Assembly: GCA_002429455.1 (NCBI GenBank)
Contig: DIZU01000026.1
Location: 1 to 6,868, forward strand
Length of the DNA: 6,868 nucleotides
From: Methylotenera sp. UBA6020
Lineage (GTDB): Bacteria; Pseudomonadota; Gammaproteobacteria; Burkholderiales; Methylophilaceae
Direction: 5' to 3'
In this document: positions 1 through 5,551 of the stretch, piece by piece
Numbering within the stretch: the stretch's first letter is position 1
Layout of the letters: every line of letters starts with the position of its first letter
Translations under genes and position numbers: made by a program
Notes under the pieces: generated by a model
Database searches by the model: none
Told to the model about the DNA's origin: nothing
The model's input: the letters and a program-made list of their open reading frames with translations, nothing else

Positions 1-29
1 TTGCTGCACATTGTATACTGGCGTATAAT
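1..29 (+). promoter_or_regulatory. Predicted sigma70 promoter of the LysR/ETF-QO operon
   Basis: A perfect -10 box TATAAT lies at 24-29. Exactly 17 bases upstream, at 1-6, is TTGCTG, a half-matching -35 box. Transcription would start near 36, giving a leader of about 70 nt before the LysR start at 106. A short inverted repeat, TATAC (14-18) and GTATA (23-27), overlaps the -10 box, and another, ATTAT (43-47) and ATAAT (52-56), lies just after the start point. Either could be a binding site for self-regulation by the LysR protein, but AT-rich DNA yields such repeats by chance. The window edge cuts the region, so divergent upstream elements cannot be judged. Confidence 0.45.
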
Positions 30-105
30 ATTTGTTAAATGGATTATTATGATAATATATATCTATTAAACAGATGGATGTTACCGATGCAAATATAAGG
101 AAGTC

Positions 106-1032
106 ATGAAATACAGCTTACGACAACTTGAAATTTTTGTAGCAGTCAGCCGCGCTCAAAGCGTATCACGCGCTGCACAAGAACTTTCTTTGTCGCAATC
201 AGCCACCAGTACGGCATTAGGCGAGTTTGAGCGGCAGTTTGACATGCAGCTTTTTGACCGTGTGGGCAAGTCTTTGCGTATCAATGAAACAGGCCAACAG
301 TTGCTGCCTCGTGCGGTAGAGTTGCTAGATCGGGCCAATGAAATTGAAGCGCTGCTTCGAGGCCATACCGGCTTTGGCCACATGAAAATAGGCGCGACAC
401 TCACGGTGGGCAATTACTTGGCCACCATACTCGTTGCAAGATTCTTGCAAGAGCATCCAGAAAGCCGCATCCAGTTACAGGTACACAATACCAGCACGAT
501 TGTACAACAGATTGCCAACCACGAATTGGACTTAGGTCTGATCGAAGGCGACTGCCATCATTCTGACATCGAAGTTGAGCCTTGGATCGCGGATGAGCTT
601 GTAGTCTTTAGTGCACCTGATCACCCACTGGCTAAACTAGGTAAAGTTACGATAGAACAACTTTTGCAAGAAACCTGGATCCTGCGCGAAAAAGGCTCTG
701 GCACGCGTGAGACTTTTGATCGTGCCTTTCATAATTATCATGCCAGGCTCAATATACGACTCGAACTTGAACATACTGAAGCCATCAAGCGTGCGGTCGA
801 GTCCGGCCTGGGCATCGGCTGCATTTCACGCCTGGCACTCAGAGATGCGTTTCGACGCGGCAGCCTGGTGCCGCTTGCTACGCCCAATCTTAACTTAGGC
901 CGTTATTTCTACTTTTTATGGCATAAACAAAAATACCAAACTGTCGGCATGCGTGAGTTTTTAGTGTTGTGTAAAAATTTGACGGCCGGTGTTGAAAGAA
1001 GTGATCTAGTTAACTTACCCGATATTGCTTAA
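106..1032 (+). CDS. LysR-family transcriptional regulator, YeiE-like
   Basis: Cytoplasmic DNA-binding regulator of 308 residues, the usual LysR length. Residues 1-65 form the winged helix-turn-helix (LRQLEIFVAV, then SRAAQELSLSQSATSTAL, then QLFDRVGKSLRINETG). A linker helix follows to about 88, and from 92 comes the periplasmic-binding-protein-like effector domain. Its motifs match what I recall of YeiE: GNYL at 102-105, GLIEGDCH at 144-151, EPWIADELVVFSAP at 158-171, WILREKGSGTRE at 191-202, and EAIKRAVESGLGIGCISR at 225-242. YeiE of enterobacteria is reported to respond to sulfite; whether this protein shares that ligand is not shown. The start is supported by AAGGAA at 97-102. ETF-QO follows after 14 bases, so the pair is probably cotranscribed. 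That would make ETF-QO the obvious candidate target, although LysR targets are more often divergent. Family assignment is firm; the subfamily is likely; the ligand is unknown. Confidence 0.93.
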   Translation: MKYSLRQLEIFVAVSRAQSVSRAAQELSLSQSATSTALGEFERQFDMQLFDRVGKSLRINETGQQLLPRAVELLDRANEIEALLRGHTGFGHMKIGATLTVGNYLATILVARFLQEHPESRIQLQVHNTSTIVQQIANHELDLGLIEGDCHHSDIEVEPWIADELVVFSAPDHPLAKLGKVTIEQLLQETWILREKGSGTRETFDRAFHNYHARLNIRLELEHTEAIKRAVESGLGIGCISRLALRDAFRRGSLVPLATPNLNLGRYFYFLWHKQKYQTVGMREFLVLCKNLTAGVERSDLVNLPDIA

Positions 1033-1046
1033 AGGACAACCATTTA

Positions 1047-2717
1047 ATGAGCAGCACACAACGTGATGTGATGAATTACGATATTTTGATTGTAGGCGCT
1101 GGCCCGTCTGGGCTTGCCGCGGCGATCAGACTCAAACAACTTGCCGAAAAAACAGGCCGGAAATTAAGTGTATGCGTGTTAGAAAAAGGTGCAGAAGTCG
1201 GCGCGCATATACTCTCCGGCGCGGTGATAGACCCGATTGCCTTGGACGAACTAATCCCCGACTGGCGCGAAAAGGGTGCGCCGCTCAATACACCAGTGAG
1301 CAAGGATGAGTTCCTGCTACTGGGGCAGAACAAGGCCTGGTCTATTCCGCATTGGCTGATGCCACCGCTGATGAATAATGATGGCAATTACATCGTCAGC
1401 CTGGGTGAAGTATGCAAATGGCTAGGTCAACAGGCGGAAGATCTGGGAGTGGAAATCTATGCAGGCTTTGCCGCACAAGAGATACTTTATGATGAACAGC
1501 AGCAGGTGATTGGCATTATCACCGGCGATATGGGCCGCGATGCACATGGCCAGCCAACCGCACAGTTCACGCCGGGTATCGAAATCCGAGCCCAATATAC
1601 GCTGATTGCAGAGGGTACCCGCGGCTCGCTGACGCGCGAACTGGAAAGCCATTTTGACTTGCGCCATACATCGTCACCGCAAAAGTACGGCCTCGGTTTT
1701 AAAGAAGTCTGGCGCATACCCGCTGCCCAGCATCAGCCCGGCTTGGTACAACATAGTCAAGGCTGGCCGCTGACGGCGGATACCGGAGGTGGCTCCTTCA
1801 TTTATCACTATGGCGAGCAACTGGTTTCTATCGGTTTTGTCGTGCATCTGGATTACGCCAATCCGCATCTTTCGCCATTTGATGAATTCCAGCGCTTCAA
1901 AACGCATCCGTCCATCAAAGCATTGCTACAGGACGGCAAACGGCTAAGCTACGGCGCCAGAGCGATTAGTGAAGGCGGCCTGCAATCCTGGCCCGAGCTG
2001 ATATTTCCGGGTGGCGCACTGATCGGCTGCAGTGCAGGCATGGTCAACGTACCGCGCATCAAGGGCAGCCACAACGCCATGAAGTCCGGCATGCTGGCGG
2101 CGGAAGCGGCATTTGAGGCAGTATGTGATGAACAGCGTAATGAACCACAGGCAAAATTACTGCATGGCTATCCAAAAGCATTACGCAACTCATGGGTCTG
2201 GCGCGACTTGCACGCCGTGCGTAATGTCAAACCGCTGCTATCCCGCTTCGGCAACTGGGGCGGCACGTTGCTGGGAGGCATGGAAATGTGGCTGGCTGCG
2301 TTCAAGGTAAGCTTGCCATGGACCTTGCAACATCAAAAAGCTGACCATGATTGCACCAAGCCTGCGGCTGAAATGCCAACAATTGCTTATCCCAAACCAG
2401 ATGGAATTTTTAGTTTCGATAAACTGAATTCAATCAGTCTGAGCAATATTGCGCATGATGCCAACCAGCCTTGTCATCTACAGTTGCTGGATGACACTGT
2501 GCCTATCAACATCAATCTGGCTAAATACGACGCGCCAGAACAGCGCTACTGCCCGGCTGGCGTGTATGAAATTGTAAAAACCGAAGATGCTGCCTATTTG
2601 CAAATCAACGCCCAAAACTGCATCCATTGCAAAACCTGCGACATCAAAGACCCAACGCAGAATATTGTATGGGTGCCGCCGGAAGGTGGAAGTGGTCCGG
2701 TTTATTCAGCGATGTAA
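1047..2717 (+). CDS. Electron transfer flavoprotein-ubiquinone oxidoreductase (ETF-QO)
   Basis: Membrane-surface iron-sulfur flavoprotein that takes electrons from reduced electron transfer flavoprotein and passes them to ubiquinone, linking flavin dehydrogenases (acyl-CoA, dimethylglycine or sarcosine type) to the respiratory chain. Its 556 residues match bacterial family members. Residues 11-22 carry the dinucleotide-binding fold with GAGPSG at 17-22, followed by EKGAEVGAHILSGAVI at 46-61. The family signature YGARAISEGGLQSWPEL starts at 302, and GCSAGMVNVPRIKG is at 327-340. The C-terminal ferredoxin-like part has the four cluster ligands C502, C525, C528 and C531 for one 4Fe-4S cluster. 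The start at 1047 has AAAGGA at 1031-1036, overlapping the stop of the regulator gene. A second ATG at 1071 (M9) would also keep the FAD fold intact. No ETF subunit or dehydrogenase gene is in the window, so the electron source is unknown. Confidence 0.96.
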   Translation: MSSTQRDVMNYDILIVGAGPSGLAAAIRLKQLAEKTGRKLSVCVLEKGAEVGAHILSGAVIDPIALDELIPDWREKGAPLNTPVSKDEFLLLGQNKAWSIPHWLMPPLMNNDGNYIVSLGEVCKWLGQQAEDLGVEIYAGFAAQEILYDEQQQVIGIITGDMGRDAHGQPTAQFTPGIEIRAQYTLIAEGTRGSLTRELESHFDLRHTSSPQKYGLGFKEVWRIPAAQHQPGLVQHSQGWPLTADTGGGSFIYHYGEQLVSIGFVVHLDYANPHLSPFDEFQRFKTHPSIKALLQDGKRLSYGARAISEGGLQSWPELIFPGGALIGCSAGMVNVPRIKGSHNAMKSGMLAAEAAFEAVCDEQRNEPQAKLLHGYPKALRNSWVWRDLHAVRNVKPLLSRFGNWGGTLLGGMEMWLAAFKVSLPWTLQHQKADHDCTKPAAEMPTIAYPKPDGIFSFDKLNSISLSNIAHDANQPCHLQLLDDTVPININLAKYDAPEQRYCPAGVYEIVKTEDAAYLQINAQNCIHCKTCDIKDPTQNIVWVPPEGGSGPVYSAM

Positions 2718-2735
2718 GTTTTAACATTTTAAAAC
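2718..2735. repeat. AT-rich hairpin directly after the ETF-QO stop
   Basis: A perfect 7-bp inverted repeat begins at the base after the stop codon: GTTTTAA (2718-2724), loop CATT, TTAAAAC (2729-2735). It has one G-C pair and no T-run after it on the plus strand, so it is a weak terminator at best. It could act as a 3' end stabiliser for the operon mRNA, or be chance in AT-rich DNA. Confidence 0.3.
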
Positions 2736-2763
2736 CTTACTGAAATACAGCAAACCATACTGG

Positions 2764-2798
2764 GCAAAGAAAAAGCCATGCGTTTATGCGCATGGCTT
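2764..2798 (-). terminator. Rho-independent terminator of the beta-helix gene, in a convergent gap
   Basis: A perfect 10-bp stem pairs 2773-2782 (AAGCCATGCG on plus) with 2789-2798 (CGCATGGCTT), with a 6-base loop. Read on the minus strand, the stem is followed by TTTTTCTTT, the U-rich tail of an intrinsic terminator, 33 bases past the stop of the beta-helix gene. Read on the plus strand, the downstream side is TTCAAGG, with no proper U-tract. The element therefore serves mainly the minus-strand gene, though the stem may also slow transcription arriving from ETF-QO. Confidence 0.8.
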
Positions 2799-2830
2799 CA
2801 AGGTACAACTAAGCTATTGTTAGCAACTGA

Positions 2831-4846
2831 TTACTGAACTTTAAAAGTGATGTATTGCCCGCCCAAGTTATTTTTGGCATCACTGGCAGACACTTTAATT
2901 GAGTGCGTACCAAGTTTGGCACCGGTTGAATTCCAGGTTAACGATATCTGACCACTGCTAGAGCGAACATTGGAGCCACCATCAACATACAGACTCATAC
3001 CTGTCACGCCTACATTATCGGTGGCCGATGCCATGATGGTCACAGTAGAACCACTCTTTATAATGGCATTGACCAATGGGTTACTAATGGTAACGATTGG
3101 CGCAGTGGTGTCTGAAGTAGTGGTAGTAGTCGTAGTGGAACTGGTAGACGTCGATGTTCCGCCGCTCTCAAAAGCACCCATGTCAAATGCTGCGCCTGAA
3201 GGACGTGCCACATTCCGGTAATCCTGAGTAACCCCCGCGACTGTCGTACCCTTGTCGATAATAGCGCTGCTGGTCGCCACTGAGTAACTGGTGGCAGATA
3301 CAGGTTTGCTTGCAGATACAAAAGTAGAATCCACATTGAGACTATGCGCATCCAGTTTGGTAGCTGAAATGAAATTTGCAAGCGAGCTATACATCACACC
3401 ACTAAATAACTGGATGAGACCAGTAGGGCGATAGTAGTTATTTCTATCACTAGTATTGCCCACAATTGTCGTGCCGTTAGCCACTGCAATAGCCAAGTCA
3501 TACTTGCTGGTGCCATGGCTAACGATGTTGTTGTATACCGAATTACCTGTCAGCGTGGCACCCGTACGTGGCATGCCACCTAACTCGATGCCGGCGTAAT
3601 CACTGGTAGCATAAATGGTATTGTTGTAAACCCGTGTGTTATCTGAAGCCGATATGTAAATGCCTCTACGCTGGTTATTCGCGATCACATTATTGTAAAC
3701 CAGCCCGTTCTTGCTCACCTCGAAGAAGATTGCCGCTTCTTTGGGGCCGTTATTGTGGATGTAATTATTGCGCACAACGATAGGGCTGCCGCTGTTGGCA
3801 TAGTCGAACCAGATACCAGAGCCGTTGTTATTGGCGATCTCGCTGTACTCTACCGTGCCGTATGCCTTGCTGGCTGCTTTGAAGCCGCCCGCATGCCACA
3901 ATGGATTGAAGTTACGCGTGTTGTTGTTGTTCATTTTTACATTGAACACTCTGAACCCGTAGCTGGAAGTGGCATTGACGCCGGAATCACCGTTATTGCT
4001 AACATTACAGTTGATGGCCTGTGCGCCGGTTTGCAGATAGCCCATTTGCAGGCCGGCAAAATCGGTGTACTGGATATCGGACTGCTCAATGATCGAATTA
4101 GAACTGAGTTCGACCGCTGCACCTATTTGCTTATAAGCCGAATAGTTGCTGTGACGGAACGCCAGGCCCTTCAGGTGGATGTAGGGCATGCCCATGAAAA
4201 ACAGGTGGCTACGGGTGCTGGCTTCAATCATTTTGGTATTCGGGTCAGAGCCATCGGGCAGCCAGACATAGAGGGTGGTGCCTGCCGCATTGTAGTAAAA
4301 GCTGCCGGCAATCATGCTGCTGACGCCGCTACCTACCGCTTTGGGGTATTCATAAGAAGTATATAAACTACTCGGCAGGCCGATTTGTTGCAGCGAAGGG
4401 CTGTCGTTGCCACCGACGAAGACTTGCTGGCTGTTATAGGCCCAGCCGGTTCTTTTCCAGATATGGCCGCTATATAGCACCCAGCCAGTGACTTGGTCTG
4501 AACCACGGATAATCGGAACTTCGCTATTATAAGCAAACACGTTCAGCAACTTGCCGGCACTGCCGCCGCCGCGCGTCACATTCACCTGCTCACGATAGAC
4601 GCCGCCGCGTAGATAGACGGTATCGCCGCCGACTGCAACATTCATGGCTTTCTGTATGGTTTTAAATGGCAGGCTTAAGCTAACGCCGCTACTCGCATCG
4701 TTACCGCTGGGACTCACGTAATAAGTGGTAGACCAGGCGAAAGGTGTGATTGAGAAAAACAGTACAAGTGCGGAAAAAGTTCGCCATTTAGGCTTTTGAG
4801 TGAGGAGGTTTAATGCTTTACGAACGAAAAAAAATACACTTTGCAT
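2831..4846 (-). CDS. Exported right-handed parallel beta-helix protein with C-terminal Ig-like domain
   Basis: A 671-residue protein with a long signal peptide: basic segment to R22, hydrophobic FSALVLFFSITPFAW at 24-38, and likely cleavage after S39 (AWS/TT). Residues 42-90 (YYVSPSGNDASSG, then PFKTIQKAM, then GGDTVYLRGGVYRE) are the entry to a pectate-lyase-like beta-helix. Asn-rich coils such as VVRNNYIHNNG, GLVYNNVIANN and TRVYNNTIYA run through about 225-475. DMGAFE at 555-560 closes this part, as in many such proteins. A Ser/Thr linker (561-580, seven Thr in a row) leads to an Ig-like domain at 581-671. The fold fits a polysaccharide lyase or hydrolase, or an adhesin. GGFK at 320-323 resembles a lysine-bearing segment I recall from family PL9 lyases, but activity is unproven. 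No sorting anchor is seen at the C-terminus, so release or loose surface binding is likely. AAGGAA at 4862-4857 supports the start. Expression is probably set by the c-di-GMP riboswitch in its leader. Confidence 0.88.
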   Translation of the reverse strand: MQSVFFFVRKALNLLTQKPKWRTFSALVLFFSITPFAWSTTYYVSPSGNDASSGVSLSLPFKTIQKAMNVAVGGDTVYLRGGVYREQVNVTRGGGSAGKLLNVFAYNSEVPIIRGSDQVTGWVLYSGHIWKRTGWAYNSQQVFVGGNDSPSLQQIGLPSSLYTSYEYPKAVGSGVSSMIAGSFYYNAAGTTLYVWLPDGSDPNTKMIEASTRSHLFFMGMPYIHLKGLAFRHSNYSAYKQIGAAVELSSNSIIEQSDIQYTDFAGLQMGYLQTGAQAINCNVSNNGDSGVNATSSYGFRVFNVKMNNNNTRNFNPLWHAGGFKAASKAYGTVEYSEIANNNGSGIWFDYANSGSPIVVRNNYIHNNGPKEAAIFFEVSKNGLVYNNVIANNQRRGIYISASDNTRVYNNTIYATSDYAGIELGGMPRTGATLTGNSVYNNIVSHGTSKYDLAIAVANGTTIVGNTSDRNNYYRPTGLIQLFSGVMYSSLANFISATKLDAHSLNVDSTFVSASKPVSATSYSVATSSAIIDKGTTVAGVTQDYRNVARPSGAAFDMGAFESGGTSTSTSSTTTTTTTSDTTAPIVTISNPLVNAIIKSGSTVTIMASATDNVGVTGMSLYVDGGSNVRSSSGQISLTWNSTGAKLGTHSIKVSASDAKNNLGGQYITFKVQ

Positions 4847-4856
4847 GACTGGAAAG

Positions 4857-4875
4857 TTCCTTAATTATATTAAGG
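4857..4875 (-). promoter_or_regulatory. Hairpin covering the Shine-Dalgarno of the beta-helix gene
   Basis: On the minus-strand RNA, CCUUAAU (4875-4869) and AUUAAGG (4865-4859) form a perfect 7-bp stem around a 3-base loop. The AAGG of the only good ribosome binding site (AAGGAA, 4862-4857, 10 bases before the ATG) is inside the 3' arm. Closing this hairpin would block ribosome access. It is a candidate output element for the riboswitch upstream. The stem is AU-rich and only moderately stable, which suits a switchable element but also leaves room for chance. Confidence 0.5.
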
Positions 4876-4923
4876 ACTATGCAGACAACGGCACCAATGC
4901 AATTACACTACCTTTATGATTGA

Positions 4924-4954
4924 ACAACTTCTGCAAGACAATATTCTTATCTTG
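4924..4954 (-). promoter_or_regulatory. Leader hairpin followed by a second copy of the aptamer P1 strand
   Basis: CAAGAUAA (4954-4947) pairs over 8 bp with UUGUCUUG (4941-4934). One pair is G-U and forms only in the minus-strand RNA, which fits a role in this transcript. The next ten bases, CAGAAGUUGU (4933-4924), exactly repeat 5096-5087, the 5' strand of the putative riboswitch helix P1. This copy can pair with the P1 3' strand CAUCUUC (5012-5006) as well as the original can, giving a possible alternative fold. The pairings are seen in the sequence; the switching role is inferred. Confidence 0.4.
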
Positions 4955-5004
4955 TATCTCGTTTTTATTAAGTTTTTTTCGATGCTCTATCGCAGATCAT
5001 AATG

Positions 5005-5095
5005 CGAAGATGGCAATCCCGCTGTCGTGGCATAAGCCCGTAGACCGGTAATTTTGCGTCTTTACCTTTCGGTAAATTTACCTTTTACAACTTCT
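5005..5095 (-). promoter_or_regulatory. Cyclic di-GMP-I (GEMM-I) riboswitch aptamer
   Basis: Read on the minus strand, this matches the class I c-di-GMP aptamer (Vc2 type). It has AGGUAAA at 5083-5077 (family GGGCAAA). A perfect 6-bp stem UUUACC/GGUAAA (5076-5071, 5066-5061) is capped by the GAAA tetraloop (5070-5067). The hallmark GACGCAAA follows at 5060-5053. The P3 arm has base CCG/CGG (5048-5046, 5021-5019), tip GGC/GCC (5038-5036, 5031-5029), and AGCGGGAUUGCC at 5023-5012. P1 can form from GAAGUUG (5094-5088) and CAUCUUC (5012-5006) with one mismatch. By alignment to Vc2, the ligand-contacting G20 is G5082 and the intercalating A47 is A5055. G rather than A at position 20 argues for c-di-GMP over cGAMP. 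It lies about 160 bases upstream of the beta-helix start, in the right orientation. Confidence 0.88.
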
Positions 5096-5189
5096 GTTAC
5101 TGCACACACCATAAACTATTTTATTTTCAGGTACAAGCGTTTTTTTTAAAAATGACTAACAATTTCAGCATGTTGTCTGTACGTTAGCG

Positions 5190-5217
5190 AACATAAAACA
5201 GAATAATTTCATGTCAA
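5190..5217 (-). promoter_or_regulatory. Predicted promoter of the riboswitch/beta-helix transcript
   Basis: On the minus strand a perfect -35 box TTGACA (5217-5212) is followed, after a 16-base spacer, by TATGTT (5195-5190), which matches four of six -10 positions. Transcription would start near 5183, about 90 bases before the aptamer, giving a leader of roughly 340 nt. A weaker alternative nearer the aptamer (TTGTAC with TATGGT) would shorten the leader but matches consensus poorly. The region is AT-rich and the start is not proven. Confidence 0.45.
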
Positions 5218-5405
5218 AATTAGCAGCAAAGTCAGGCCAATGGGGTGGATACAGTAAATTTCCTGAATGAACAGTCATATACTTTCATAGGTATTTACAT
5301 AGGTATCTAGATTGCTAATTTTAGCATTTTTAAAATTTAGGACATACTATTGTGAAAAAGACCGTCTCTCAGCAATATTTTTCATGCATGCGTCAGAAAA
5401 TAAAG
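5218..5405. other. Intergenic stretch without a convincing gene
   Basis: No supportable gene lies here. It holds a 9-bp direct repeat CATAGGTAT (5286-5294 and 5298-5306, period 12). It also holds a small inverted repeat, TGCTAA (5313-5318) and TTAGCA (5321-5326), followed by TTTTT, which resembles a very weak plus-strand terminator although no plus-strand gene precedes it. A GTG-started frame of 25 codons (5352-5429) with AGGA at 5339-5342 is possible but has no recognisable content. Confidence 0.5.
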
Positions 5406-5427
5406 AGGTACTATTTTTATAGTACCT
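5406..5427. repeat. Perfect 9-bp inverted repeat with TTTT loop
   Basis: AGGTACTAT (5406-5414) and ATAGTACCT (5419-5427) are perfect complements around TTTT. No T-run follows on either side, so it is not a standard terminator. It sits about 145 bases before the CDF start and about 90 bases upstream of that gene's -10 box. It may be an operator or the end of a short transcript; its role is unknown. Confidence 0.55.
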
Positions 5428-5473
5428 GACCAGTTATTCGGATATTTTCTAAACGAGAAAAGCTACAGGCTAA

Positions 5474-5521
5474 AGTCAATATGACTGCAAGCTGATTCAA
5501 TTGAATAAATAACCGTATAAT
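5474..5521 (+). promoter_or_regulatory. Predicted promoter of the CDF gene with overlapping palindromes
   Basis: A perfect -10 box TATAAT lies at 5516-5521. The best -35 match, CTGATT (5492-5497, 18-base spacer), is poor, which suggests help from an activator. A perfect 12-bp palindrome ATTCAATTGAAT (5495-5506) sits between the two boxes, where a repressor or MerR-type activator would bind. A second inverted repeat, AGTCA (5474-5478) and TGACT (5482-5486), lies just upstream of the -35. Transcription would start near 5528, leaving a leader of about 24 nt, too short for a riboswitch. Confidence 0.5.
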
Positions 5522-5551
5522 CTGCCGAATCGAACAAACAAACAACCTCCC

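Noticed and set aside
2970..3221. Plus-strand open frame rich in Val (VVVVVVV)
   Set aside because: The valine run is the antisense image of the Thr-rich linker codons in the beta-helix gene.
3755..4366. 203-codon plus-strand open frame opposite the beta-helix gene
   Set aside because: It lies wholly within the well-supported minus-strand gene, whose signal peptide and helix repeats are unmistakable. Its translation has no recognisable domain and it lacks a good ribosome binding site.
4871..4902. TTG-started 10-codon upstream frame in the minus-strand leader
   Set aside because: Non-standard start with no properly spaced ribosome binding site and no sign of a leader-peptide code.
4956..4995. 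Transcription terminator directly after the riboswitch
   Set aside because: The minus-strand RNA here is A-rich (seven A in a row), not U-rich, and the possible stems are short, so an intrinsic terminator is not supported.
5352..5429. 25-codon GTG frame (MKKTVSQQYF start) with AGGA at 5339-5342
   Set aside because: The spacing is good, but the product is short, has no hydrophobic segment or known motif, and its end runs into the 5406-5427 palindrome.
5430..5551. Metal riboswitch ahead of the CDF gene
   Set aside because: I see no manganese (yybP-ykoY) or nickel-cobalt aptamer motifs, and the TATAAT box leaves only about 24 nt of leader.
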